A stretch of DNA of 64,000 nt, from NCBI GenBank assembly GCA_965224215.1, contig CBDCYS010000060.1, positions 1 to 64,000 of the forward strand, written 5' to 3'. A program made the translations under genes and the position numbers. Source of the DNA: CBDCYS01 sp965224215. Its GTDB lineage: Bacteria; Acidobacteriota; Terriglobia; Bryobacterales; UBA6623. The first letter of the stretch is position 1. Each line of letters opens with the position of its first letter. The notes under the pieces were generated by a model that was not told the DNA's origin, ran no database searches, and saw only the letters and a program-made list of their open reading frames with translations. Shown piece after piece: positions 34,694-42,595 of this stretch.

Positions 34694-35430
34694 AGTAGGG
34701 ACTCCAAGTAGGGAAGGACCCGAGGGTCGTCTGATGCACGAAACTCGCTTGCGTTTCCCAGCCAGACGAGGCGGCCGTTTTCCATCACGCCGATTCGGTC
34801 GCCCAACAGCAAGGCTTCGCTAACGTCGTGGGTGACGAAGACGATCGTCTTGCCCAGCTTCTTTCGCATTGCCAAGAATTCGCGCTGAATCTCGGCGCGC
34901 GTGATCGGGTCGAGCGCTCCGAAGGGCTCGTCCATCAGTAGAATCGGGGGGTCGGCGGCCAGAGCCCTCGCTACACCGACGCGTTGGCGCTGTCCGCCGG
35001 AAAGCTGATGAGGCAGCCGCCCGTTGAGGTCGGCCGGGTCGAGTCCTACAATTTGCAGCAACTCGTCGCAACGCTGCTGCTTCTTTTCATCGGGCCAGCC
35101 CTCGAGCGTCGGGACCAGCGTCACGTTTCGTTCGACGGTGAAATGGGGGAACAGGCCGACTTCCTGAATCACGTAGCCGATCTTTCGCCGAAGCGCGATG
35201 GGGTCCCACTCAATCGTCGAGCGGCCTTCGACCAGGACCTGTCCGGTGGTCGGTTCGAGCAATCGATTGATCAGGCGCAGGGCGGTTGTTTTGCCGGAGC
35301 CGCTGCGGCCTACCAGCACGAGGGTTTCGCCGGCTTCTACGTCCACCGTCAGCTCAGAGACGAGAGTAGCGCTGCCGATGCGATAGGTTGCCTTCTCCAG
35401 ACGAATCGGGTGTGGGTTGGGCTCGGACAT
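34690..35430 (-). CDS. Glycine betaine/choline-type ABC transporter ATP-binding protein (OpuCA/ProV-like)
   Basis: About 246 residues. Walker A is LVGRSGSGKTTALRLINRLL, Q-loop VIQEVGLFPHFTV, signature LSGGQRQRVGVARALA, Walker B ILLMDEPFGALDP and the H-loop FVTHDVSEAL. The NRLLEPTTGQV and DPITRAEIQREFLA segments are characteristic of the OpuA/OpuC/ProV group. The C-terminal CBS domains of ProV are absent, as in the shorter OpuBA-like proteins. I choose ATG 35430 (MSEPNPHPIRLEKATY) because an upstream start at 35547 would add a 39-residue low-complexity Arg/Pro/Asp-rich tail. Confidence 0.92.
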   Translation of the reverse strand: MSEPNPHPIRLEKATYRIGSATLVSELTVDVEAGETLVLVGRSGSGKTTALRLINRLLEPTTGQVLVEGRSTIEWDPIALRRKIGYVIQEVGLFPHFTVERNVTLVPTLEGWPDEKKQQRCDELLQIVGLDPADLNGRLPHQLSGGQRQRVGVARALAADPPILLMDEPFGALDPITRAEIQREFLAMRKKLGKTIVFVTHDVSEALLLGDRIGVMENGRLVWLGNASEFRASDDPRVLPYLESLL

Positions 35431-35975
35431 CGATGGGATCTGGGCGCGGGTGTCTGGGCGTGGGTCTCTGCGCGGGTATCGGGCGCGGGTGTCGAGGCGA
35501 GGGCGTTTTGTGGTCACGGAGGACTGGACACCCTTCTCATGACACAAACTGGCCTTTTCTTGATGACTTTCTTGTCTTTCGTGACACCTTTATGCATGAA
35601 ACTCGACTCGAAGCGCCTCGGTGGAGAATTGCGAGAGGCTCGTAAGTTGTTTGTTTCAGTGATCCGGTGGCACCGATTGCAGGACTTTGCAGGATTTGTC
35701 ATGATTTCTGCTTTTTTGGCTATTCCCGGGCTTGGGCCGTCGCCTGATTGGCCTGTCCATTGTGAATCGTTTGGCATTCGATTGCGTCACCGTTATCAGC
35801 ATAGCGGAGGATTCTCGGATGTCAAGTCCCGGTCATGCGTATTTGTTGATAACAGAGGGATTATTCTTGCTATAATCCGTGACTCGGAAGGACCGGGTTT
35901 CAAAATTGGACCCCAACGCAGGCCGCCTGCTCGTTTTCTTCTTAGGAGGAGGCTGCCTCTTCTTAGCGGTCGGAC
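35431..35975. other. Intergenic region upstream of the ABC transporter
   Basis: About 545 bp. A plus-strand ATG at about 35595 gives MKLDSKRLGGELREARKL, which looks like the first helix of an XRE-type HTH regulator but quickly becomes unlike any domain; at most a gene remnant. A GGGTATCGGGCGCGGGTGT-like sequence near 35440-35500 is a degenerate tandem repeat. Near 35855-35885 an AT-rich stretch (TTGTTGATAAC...TATAATC) could be a leftover sigma-70 promoter. Confidence 0.35.
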
Positions 35976-36129
35976 CTAAAAAAAAGCGGTTAAATCGTCG
36001 ACGAGCGCCTGAAACGACGGCTCCGTGTCCTCCCGTTCCATGCAGTGAAGTCGGCGGCGTGGATACGGCGGAACGCCAAGGGAATCCTCACCTTCTCGAT
36101 CAGGACTGGAACTAGGATGTCCCGCGCGG
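35976..36129 (-). pseudogene. TIR-domain C-terminal fragment
   Basis: Two adjacent frames encode the end of a TIR domain. RDILVPVLIEKVRIPLAFRR and AADFTAWNG are read from about 36129 to 36030. After a frameshift EDTEPSFQALVDDLTAFF follows, to a stop at 35976. This matches the order RDILLPVFLEKVRPP ... DSPAFQALLNDIA in the adjacent larger TIR gene. No start, N-terminal half or effector domain remains. It lies downstream of the TIR–FGE pseudogene in the same orientation, suggesting a decayed tandem pair of TIR proteins. Confidence 0.72.
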
Positions 36130-36162
36130 CTGCTTCTCCCGCTGCGAATGCCCTGCCGGAGC

Positions 36163-36188
36163 GGGCGCAGCACGCTGCGCCCCTACAC
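36163..36188. repeat. Interspersed 26-bp hairpin repeat, copy 1
   Basis: GGGCGCAGCACGCTGCGC plus CCCTACAC. The stem GGGCGCAGC/GCTGCGCCC can fold around an AC loop. The unit at 43984-44009 has GTAGC/GCTAC instead of GCAGC/GCTGC, a compensatory change on both arms. Confidence 0.75.
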
Positions 36189-36386
36189 TAGGCTCTCGGT
36201 GGGAACAGCTTGAGGACCTCTAGCGTTTCGTTACCTTCGCGTTTTAAGTGATGCGGCATGACGGCGGATCAGCGCGGGCTTGCTGATGATCGTTCGCTTG
36301 CGAAAACCGCTTGCTTACGCGCGCGGCTCCAACGGCGGCTCCAACGGCGCCGTTTTGCTGCCGATGGCGGCGTTAGGGAAAAAGGG

Positions 36387-37616
36387 TTAAGGGGAAAGAA
36401 CTTCCCGGGCACAACGGAACCCAATGTTGCCGCCGTCCCAGCTGCCAGGATGGACCCCGCCGCGGCCCGACGCGCGCAGGCACTCCGGACCGTAGTCCCA
36501 CGACCCGCCGCGCAGAACCCGCTGCTGACCGCCAGACGGTCCTTGGGGGTCGCGGTCCGGGGACTCCGAGTAGTAGTCTTCTTTGTACCAATCCGAGCAC
36601 CACTCCCAGACGTTGCCAGCCATATCGTACAAGCCGAATCCGTTGGCAGAATAGCTTCCCGCGGGAGAAGTTCCACGACTGCTGAAATTGGCGTTCTTCT
36701 CATTGACCGCTTTGCCCCAGGGGTAGACGAACCCGCTCTTCCCACCCCGTGCCGCATATTCCCACTCGGCTTCCGCTGGCAGGCGCCCGCCGGCCCATTG
36801 GCAGTAGGCGACGGCTTCGTCCCACCTGACATTTTCAACGGGGTGGTTTTCTTCGCTCTGCTCACTGGGCAACTCTCGTCTTGTGTCCCTGGCGAAGCTT
36901 TTGTACGCCGCAACCGTCACTGGCGTCGTGGCTAGCCAGAGTCCCTTGCTGATGGTGACAGGATGCTGGGGCTTCTCATGTTTTAGAGCTTTGGCATCCC
37001 CAGCGACCGCCCCCATTTGGAACGTGCCCGGCGGAATCCAAATGTACTCCAGGCCGTCGATAGGATTTCCCTGATTTCCAGGTCTTTCGGTTGTGGTGGT
37101 GCCGCCTTCCGCCGGGTGGGCTGAGCCTTTTTCTTGCCGGGCGGCTTGGGTGGCGTTTTGCTCGGTGCGGCCTGGGGGCTGGGCTTTGGTTTTTCTTTGG
37201 CGGGCGGGGACGCGCTGATCTTTGGCGGTCCCACAATGTTGGCTATGTCATTCAGCAGCGCTTGAAAGGCCGGAGAGTCGTCGCTTCCGTCCCAGTCGAA
37301 CAATTCGGCCGCTTGAATCAGGCGAAATCCTCGGGGCGGTCTCACCTTCTCCAGGAAGACGGGTAGGAGGATATCCCGCTCACGCCCGTCTTGAGCTTCC
37401 TCCAACACCCAGTCTTTTTCCACGGAGCGGCTGGTCCAAACAACGACCACACATTGGGCCTCATTCAGCGCTTTGTCAATGACCTGATGAAAGCGGCCGG
37501 CCGGTAGGGATTGTGGGGTCCCACCAGACCTTCCAGCCCCGCCTTGCAAGCGCCTCGGCCAGAGGCTTCACCTTGGCGCGGTCTTCTCGGGCGTAGCTGA
37601 TGAAGATGTCGCTCAT
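36387..37616 (-). pseudogene. TIR domain–formylglycine-generating-enzyme (SUMF1) fusion, two frameshifts
   Basis: Start ATG 37616 gives MSDIFISYAREDRAKVKPLA ... GWKVWWDPTIPTGR. A tandem GGCC (about 37497-37504) shifts the frame; the TIR domain resumes as FHQVIDKALNEAQCVVVVWT and SVEKDWVLEEAQDG, with the candidate NADase Glu. A Pro/Lys/Ala-rich linker follows (PPAKEKPKPSPQAAPSKTPP). A second shift near 37070-37090 leads into the FGE domain: NPIDGLEYIWIPPGTFQMGA, GGRLPAEAEWEYAARGG, GLYDMAGNVWEWCSDWY, RVLRGGSWDYGP, and NIGFRCARE. TIR proteins hydrolyse NAD+ in bacterial defence; FGE-fold domains in such fusions are probably ligand-binding rather than catalytic. Two shifts mean the gene is dead. 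Confidence 0.82.
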
Positions 37617-37793
37617 GGTGGGGGGCGAACAGGCGGGGCTGGGGCCTTTGCGAATATACAGCGTAGAACAATCGCGCTGTTATCGCCAATGCGGGCAATG
37701 CCATGCTGGACAACACCGGTGCCCTGAGCTGCGCGCGTGAGGAAGGGGTTTGCTCGAATCGATTGGTCGGTTCGTGGTAACCACTCCCTCACG

Positions 37794-37853
37794 GTCGTGG
37801 CTCCGACAGTCGTGGCTCCGATGGTCGTGGCTGCGACGGTCGTGGCTGCGAAA
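37794..37853. repeat. Tandem repeat, 4 x 15 bp
   Basis: Four units of GTCGTGGCTCCGACA with C/G and transition variants, directly following a stretch (37722-37800) that is repeated at 38967-39050. It is non-coding. Confidence 0.75.
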
Positions 37854-37856
37854 CCG

Positions 37857-37933
37857 CGCTCAGGCGACAGGCTTGGCTTCGCTTAGAACGGCCTGGATGT
37901 CTTTGATGCCGACGCCGGGGCCGGTGGGTATGC
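37857..37933 (-). pseudogene. C-terminal scrap of an enolase-superfamily gene (partial duplication)
   Basis: On the minus strand it reads IPTGPGVGIKDIQAVLSEAKPVA, almost the same as the last 23 residues of the enolase-superfamily protein at 39271 (shown there as IPTGPGVGIKDIKSVLSEA). The preceding flank (37722-37800) also matches the flank of that gene (38967-39050). It is therefore a small segmental duplication or the remnant of a paralogue, with the DUF6498 gene now lying between the two copies. Confidence 0.75.
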
Positions 37934-38029
37934 AACCCAAAGGTCGCCTTAGAACAGCACAATTTCGTGTTGCGTTCGCCTCAAGTTCTGTACGCTAAGC
38001 TATTCCCGACTTTCACTGAGTATGCTCCG

Positions 38030-38860
38030 ATGGGGCCATTGGCCAAGTTTTTGCGTCCGTTTGGTGTCAACGTGGCTCCGTTGCTGGGCGTTTTTCTTGA
38101 TGACTGGTCCATAGCCACGGCGCTTGTTTTCTACTGGACGGAAACCCTGATCGCGTGTGGGCTGACCGTGGTTCGTGTTGCGGTACACCGGAAGCTGACC
38201 CATAAGCGCGGGCACTACCGGGTTCGCTCGCGGCAAGGCCGCCGGCAAGGTGGCGAGCGCCGGCCGGACCAGTTTAGCCGTGGGGGTTTCCTGGCTGCAT
38301 TTACGGTGTCCAGCCTCGTGTTGATCGGGGCGCAGGGCCTGTTTCTGGTCCTGCTTCTGACGGCGATCCTACCCGCGGAAGTAGACATGCCGGGGGTCCG
38401 TGAGGGTGTGGTGATTATGTCCGCCATTCTTCTGGTTGGTCTGTTGGTGGATCTTTCCAAAATGCCCAGCCGCTCGTTTGCCTTGGTCAAGGAGTCCGCG
38501 GAAGGCGTTCTCGCCCGCACAGCTCTGATCCATCTGACGATCCTCGGAGGAATGCTACTGATCAGCTTGGTCGATCAACCGCCTGTATTCTTCGGCGTGT
38601 TTGCCGTGATGAAAACGGTGGCTGACCTCTTTGATGTCATCCCATTAAATGGCATCCGGTTACATGGCATCCCGCAACGCAAGGGGGGCCTGCCAGCGCT
38701 TACAGCGCCGATGGAACCGCCGGCTTGGGCGGCCAAGATGCACGCTCGCATCGAACCCGGCGGCGATCCGCGGAAGAGTTGGCAACGCCATCTGGAGAGG
38801 GAGGCGGCAGATGCTGAGGCCGACGAGGAGGAGTTCACCCCTCCCGCGAGTTGGAGTTGA
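38030..38860 (+). CDS. DUF6498-like polytopic membrane protein
   Basis: About 276 residues from ATG 38030 (MGPLAKFLRPFGVNVAPLLG); a longer frame begins at 37967 but adds low-complexity sequence. About six TM helices, with the family signature ATALVFYWTETLIACGLTVVRV near residue 35, a basic loop (RSRQGRRQGGERR), and AFTVSSLVLIGAQGLFLVLL. The C-terminus is acidic (DAEADEEEFTPPASWS). DUF6498 proteins have no known function. The gene sits between the enolase fragment and the full enolase gene but on the other strand. Confidence 0.7.
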   Translation: MGPLAKFLRPFGVNVAPLLGVFLDDWSIATALVFYWTETLIACGLTVVRVAVHRKLTHKRGHYRVRSRQGRRQGGERRPDQFSRGGFLAAFTVSSLVLIGAQGLFLVLLLTAILPAEVDMPGVREGVVIMSAILLVGLLVDLSKMPSRSFALVKESAEGVLARTALIHLTILGGMLLISLVDQPPVFFGVFAVMKTVADLFDVIPLNGIRLHGIPQRKGGLPALTAPMEPPAWAAKMHARIEPGGDPRKSWQRHLEREAADAEADEEEFTPPASWS

Positions 38861-39270
38861 AATGTCGGAGGGTCTGGGCAGGGCCCTCTTCCGGCGTAGC
38901 GATGCTTCGTTATGCGGCAGGTGGCAGAATCGGCGTGAGGCCTCCACGCGAGACAACACCGGCGCCCTGAGCCGAGCGCGTGAGGGAGGGGTTTGCTCGA
39001 ATCGATCGATCCGCTCGCGGTAACCACTCCCTCACGGTCGTGGCTCCGTCAAACCCGCGAGTTCGGGACATTAGCGTGGGGCTGATAGGGACCGTCCGCG
39101 GCGGGAGGCCCGAGGCGTTGCGGGACGGAAGGGCACTCGGTTGCCTGAGGCGGATGCCGCGGCCTGGGGCCGAACAAACCGACGAATCGGTTTGCGGCAA
39201 GCGTGGACGCTCACGCCACGTCTGTTGCCTTGTTTGGGTTCCCCGCTCGTCCGGGTCGGGTCAAGCCGGC
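38861..39270. other. Intergenic repeat-rich region
   Basis: About 410 bp. Positions 38967-39050 repeat 37722-37800 (GAGCGCGTGAGGGAGGGGTT ... ACCACTCCCTCACGGTCG), which contains an imperfect inverted repeat CGTGAGGGAG / CTCCCTCACG able to form a hairpin of about 60 nt. No gene is supported. Confidence 0.6.
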
Positions 39271-40554
39271 TCAGGCGACAGGCTTGGCCTCGCTTAGGAC
39301 AGACTTGATGTCTTTGATGCCCACGCCGGGGCCGGTGGGTATGGAGAGTTTGCCATCTGATATTTCGAGGGCTGGTTCGAACCAGTCTTTGTAGCGCTCG
39401 ATGCCGCGTTTGTACTCTTGGTAGCTGCCCACGTCTTTCACGCAGGCGACGAAATGCAGGACGTAGACGAAGCCGAATCCGCCTGAGATATGCGGGGTCG
39501 TCGGCATGTTGGCGAGCGCGGCCATTCTGGCGATCCTCAGGGACCGAATCATTCCTCCGTAGTAGTGAAGGTCGGGTTGCACGATGTCCACGGCGCGGTT
39601 GTGGATCATCCAGCGGAAACGGCGGTCGCTGAATTCCTGCTCGCTGCCGGCAACGGGAATCGTGAGCGCGTCGGCGACTTTCTTGGTGTCCTCCTCCTCC
39701 AGGTGGTCGAAAGGACAGGGCTCCTCGAAGAAAAACGCGTTGACCTCTTCGAGGATTCGTCCCACTTTGATGGCTTGCGGCGGGTCGTAGGAACTGTTGG
39801 CATCACCATGAATGTCGATTCGGTCGCCAAAGGTTTTGCGCGCCAGCCGGATGAGCCCTTCGGTGCGGCCGGGCATGGCGTCCTGGTTGCGGCTCATGCG
39901 TCCGCCGAGGCGGAATTTTACGGCTTTGGCTCCGGTCTCTTCAATGAGCTGTGTGAAGTAGTCGACCTCTTCATCGGGCATCGAGTCGCGCGTGCCGCTG
40001 GCGACATAGAAAGCCGCTTCTTTGCGGACACCGCCTCCGAAGAGCTCGGCGATCGATTTGCCAGCTATTCTCCCAAGCATGTCCAAGAGGGCGCACTCGA
40101 CCCAGGTTTGCGCCGACCAAAAGAGGAGACCCTGGAGTTTGTAGTTGCTGCGGTAGCGGTAGAGCTCGAAGAGAAGCTCGGATTCGAGCAGACGCGCGTC
40201 CTTGCCAATGAAGAAGGGGATGATACGGCCTTCGAGAATCGGCTGGGCGTTGGGACGTCCGTTGGTGAACGAGATGCCCTCGGCGCCGTCTTTGGAGCGC
40301 ACGTGGACGATCTGTTCGTTGCCGCGCTGGAGTAGCTGGATCGAGTCGATGATGACGGGTGAGGTGATGCCGTCGAGCTGGAGGAGCGGGGTTGCGGCGG
40401 CTTGTTCGAGTTCTTCGACGGTCGGGTGGCTGGCGTTGGTTGTTACCGGGCCTTGCGAGGGATCGGCAGAATTGGACGGGGCGCAATTTTGGAGGGCGGT
40501 TAGGGCTCCGGCGGTGGTCGAGAGTTTTAGGATGTTTCGGCGGGTGGTTTGCAT
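39271..40554 (-). CDS. Tat-exported mandelate racemase/muconate lactonizing-like enolase-superfamily protein
   Basis: A 427-residue enolase-superfamily enzyme with a twin-arginine signal (MQTTRRNILKLSTTAGALTA). The capping domain is followed by the barrel: catalytic-lysine position AVKFRLGGRM (KxR in place of the usual KxK), metal ligands in IDIHGDANSSYDPPQ (Asp), FFFEEPCPFDH (Glu) and VAGSEQEF (Glu), and TPHISGGFGF with the catalytic His. These enzymes abstract a proton alpha to a carboxylate; sugar-acid dehydratase or racemase are plausible activities. Export by Tat is common for this family in Acidobacteriota and Planctomycetes. Its last 23 residues are duplicated at 37857. Confidence 0.88.
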   Translation of the reverse strand: MQTTRRNILKLSTTAGALTALQNCAPSNSADPSQGPVTTNASHPTVEELEQAAATPLLQLDGITSPVIIDSIQLLQRGNEQIVHVRSKDGAEGISFTNGRPNAQPILEGRIIPFFIGKDARLLESELLFELYRYRSNYKLQGLLFWSAQTWVECALLDMLGRIAGKSIAELFGGGVRKEAAFYVASGTRDSMPDEEVDYFTQLIEETGAKAVKFRLGGRMSRNQDAMPGRTEGLIRLARKTFGDRIDIHGDANSSYDPPQAIKVGRILEEVNAFFFEEPCPFDHLEEEDTKKVADALTIPVAGSEQEFSDRRFRWMIHNRAVDIVQPDLHYYGGMIRSLRIARMAALANMPTTPHISGGFGFVYVLHFVACVKDVGSYQEYKRGIERYKDWFEPALEISDGKLSIPTGPGVGIKDIKSVLSEAKPVA

Positions 40555-40689
40555 GGTTGCTCACGGGAACGAACGGGTTTCGCTCGTCTAGTTGACAGGC
40601 ATTCAGGGCACCTGGATTGTGGTCTGGTCCTATCTTTGCCGCATGGGCCTTACCTCGCGCCTGCGCGTGGACTTACGAGCCCTGCGCGA

Positions 40690-40709
40690 GCGTGGACTTC
40701 CATCCACGC
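40690..40709. repeat. Interspersed hairpin repeat, copy 2 (degenerate)
   Basis: GCGTGGACTTCCATCCACGC, a 7-bp stem GCGTGGA/TCCACGC. One mutation relative to the copy at 45702 shortens the stem. A partial unit (GCGTGGACTT) precedes it at about 40665. Confidence 0.7.
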
Positions 40710-40942
40710 CTTCCATGAGGAGGCTCGGCATTGTCAAGGGAGGAGTGAAGAATTTTCAGCTGATGGGATGTTGGACCGGGCTTCCATCCGCACTCGTTGG
40801 TCGTCGCTGAGGACGCGGTGCTCTATGAAGTTCGATCTAGCGGCGCTGCTCTCTCTGTCTCGGCCTCTGCGGACCGGGCGTGGACTCGCAGTCGCCGCGA
40901 ACTCGGTCTGTCCCTTTGCGCTGTTACGATTCCTCAACCTCC

Positions 40943-41010
40943 TTCAATCCGACGTTCTGACTTCCCTGCTTCAATCCGACGTTTCTACTTGCCTGCCTCG
41001 ATCCGACGTT
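40943..41010. repeat. Tandem repeat, 3 x 27 bp (imperfect)
   Basis: Three occurrences of TTCAATCCGACGTTC-like sequence start at 40943, 40970 and 40997, spaced exactly 27 bp. The third has CTCGATCC instead of TTCAATCC. Function unknown. Confidence 0.7.
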
Positions 41011-41162
41011 CTTCCTGCCGTCCCGGGCCTGATTCCATTTGGCATTCGATGCCGCCTTCCTTTTTCGCTCGGGAGGGAATTCGCGGCTGACAGCCGACAC
41101 ACGAGCGGTCGGCAGGCGGCTCGTTCCGGTGATCCCCTTTCCCTCATATAAGTCTGCTCTCC

Positions 41163-41230
41163 GATCGGCCCGGAGCAATCCAGGGCGCGCCGAGCGCGGC
41201 GAAGCGAACCCTGGACGGCGAGGACCGATC
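41163..41230 (-). ncRNA. Candidate structured RNA at the 3' side of the IS110 transposase
   Basis: Nested inverted repeats: outer arms GATCGGCCC (41163-41171) and GGACCGATC (41222-41230), pairing with one G-U, and inner arms CCAGGG (41180-41185) and CCCTGG (41209-41214). The G/C-rich inside can pair further. It lies 72 bp downstream of the transposase stop, within the presumed non-coding end of the element. IS110/IS1111 elements are known to encode a structured bridge RNA in a non-coding end. Whether this segment is that RNA is inference; neither element end nor target-binding loops have been identified. Confidence 0.35.
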
Positions 41231-41301
41231 TGGAATCCTGCCAGCAGAGGGAAAGGGATTCGCTGCTCGCAGCGGTCTGCTAAGATTCGCATTTCTCAGC
41301 G

Positions 41302-42408
41302 CTAGCCTGCCGCTCGCGGGTTCGTCTGGTAAAACGGATCGAAGTCCACATCCTGACGCCACAGCAGGTGCATCAGCACAGCCAGTTTGCGCGCCACCGC
41401 CACGATCGCTTTGCGCTTCGCGCAGGGGCCGCCGCGGGCCGCCAATCCCAGTCCCCAGCGCCGTAAGTCTGAATCTTCCCCGTGATATCCCAGAATGTAT
41501 TGCGAACATTGCACCAGCAATCGCCGCAATAATCGGTCACCGCTTTTGGTAATACTCAACTGCGGTGAGCACTCGCCCGAGTCGCGGCGCTTGGGCCGCA
41601 GCCCCATGCGGGGTCCGGCGTCTCGACTGCTCCCGAGCCGCTGCGGATCGTTGTCCAGATTCAACACGAATGCCAGCGAGGTGATCGGTCCCACTCCGCG
41701 GATCGAGCGTAAACGTTGCGTCGCGGGATATTTTTCCTCCGCCAGCTTCTCGATATGTTTGTCATAGCGGAGGATTGCGGCGCTGACGTGTTGGATCACC
41801 TCGAGCAACGGCTCGAGCGCGACACGCAGCTCGTCGGGCAGCTGGGGGCTGGCTTTCTTTACGAAGGCCTCGCTGCTCGAAGCCGGCAAGCGGCCCCCGA
41901 AACTCTTCACGGTGCCGCGCACGCTGTTGATCAGTTTCGTGCGTGTCTCGACCAGGGTTTCCCGCGCTTTCAGCACGGCGCGGTCGCATTGGATGGCCAG
42001 CGAACGGGGCTCGACGGCGTTCAGCATCTCGGGCATCCGCAGCCCCAACTCGGCCAGCCGTTCGGCGTCGCTGCGATCGTCCTTCGACAGCGATTGGGTG
42101 ATCAGCGCCAGGCGGTGCGTGTCGGCCATCAGCGGCTCGTGCCCCAGCCGCTCGAGCAAGCGGTAGATCCAGTTGGCGTGGCAGCCGGCTTCGAGCACCA
42201 CCCGCATCGCGGCCCAGCCGCCGAAGTAGCGCTCGAACGCTGCCGGCGAGGTGCTCAGCTTCTTGCGCTCGACGATGTTGCCGTCCAGATCGATCAAGCA
42301 GACATGGCTGTGCTTATCGCCCAGATCCACCCCGGCCACGACGTTCAGGCCTTGTTCGATCATCTTCCGTTTCGACACTTCTCTGAAAGTTTTGCTATTG
42401 TTTTTCAT
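41302..42408 (-). CDS. IS110-family transposase
   Basis: A 368-residue DEDD-type recombinase. The N-terminal RuvC-like domain has VVAGVDLGDKHSHVCLIDL (first Asp), VLEAGCHANWIYRLLERL (Glu) and SLSKDDRSDAERLAELG (DxxD). The C-terminal Tnp20 domain starts at RLRSIRGVGPITSLAFVLNL, with GPRMGLRPKRRDSGECSPQL and ITKSGDRLLRRLLVQCSQYI, where a Ser is catalytic. The frame is complete. AGGAGGATGACGAGCC precedes the ATG. The element ends are unknown because IS110 leaves no long inverted repeats; hairpin-rich non-coding sequence occurs on both sides (41163-41230 and 42410-42511). Confidence 0.93.
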   Translation of the reverse strand: MKNNSKTFREVSKRKMIEQGLNVVAGVDLGDKHSHVCLIDLDGNIVERKKLSTSPAAFERYFGGWAAMRVVLEAGCHANWIYRLLERLGHEPLMADTHRLALITQSLSKDDRSDAERLAELGLRMPEMLNAVEPRSLAIQCDRAVLKARETLVETRTKLINSVRGTVKSFGGRLPASSSEAFVKKASPQLPDELRVALEPLLEVIQHVSAAILRYDKHIEKLAEEKYPATQRLRSIRGVGPITSLAFVLNLDNDPQRLGSSRDAGPRMGLRPKRRDSGECSPQLSITKSGDRLLRRLLVQCSQYILGYHGEDSDLRRWGLGLAARGGPCAKRKAIVAVARKLAVLMHLLWRQDVDFDPFYQTNPRAAG

Positions 42409-42409
42409 G

Positions 42410-42511
42410 GCTCGTCATCCTCCTTTTTTTCGTAATGGAAAAAACCTGGGATCGCCGCCGCAGGCGGCGAAGCCCGTTTGGGGAGTTTAGCTCACTCCCC
42501 GGATGACGAAC
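42410..42511. other. Hairpin-rich non-coding segment 5' of the IS110 transposase
   Basis: GCTCGTCATCC (42410-42420) and GGATGACGAAC (42501-42511) are inverted repeats with one mismatch. Between them are the hairpins CGCCGCCGCAGGCGGCG (about 42453-42469) and GGGGAGTTTAGCTCACTCCCC (about 42480-42500). On the transposase strand this is the 5' leader. In IS110-group elements the bridge RNA is in this position, so this is the other candidate, although at about 100 nt it is short. Confidence 0.5.
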
Positions 42512-42595
42512 CTCCTCATTTCATCTCTGTCCGGCCGTCTGAAGTTTCCTCAACGGTGGACGCCATCTGATGATACTCTTCTACGGGGAGTGCTG

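Larger units (their letters stand above)
40555..41301. other. Intergenic region with hairpin and 27-bp repeats
   Basis: About 750 bp between the enolase-superfamily gene and the IS110 transposase stop. It contains the hairpin repeat at 40690-40709, three imperfect 27-bp tandem units at about 40943-41010 and the structured segment at 41163-41230. A 122-codon minus-strand frame (40924-41292) reads the 27-bp array as a repeated NVGLKQGSQ-like nonapeptide, but it is mostly Arg/Ala/Pro low complexity and I do not support it as a gene. Confidence 0.5.

Noticed and set aside
36387..36560. Diversity-generating retroelement variable region at the end of the FGE-like domain
   Set aside because: FGE-fold C-termini are typical variable regions, but no reverse transcriptase, template repeat or AAY-rich codon pattern is present in the window.
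40943..41010. CRISPR-like array
   Set aside because: Only three imperfect units with period 27 and no spacers of constant length, and no cas genes nearby.
40924..41292. 122-codon minus-strand ORF with nonapeptide repeats
   Set aside because: The repeats come from a 27-bp DNA array and the rest is Arg/Ala/Pro low complexity without a start signal.
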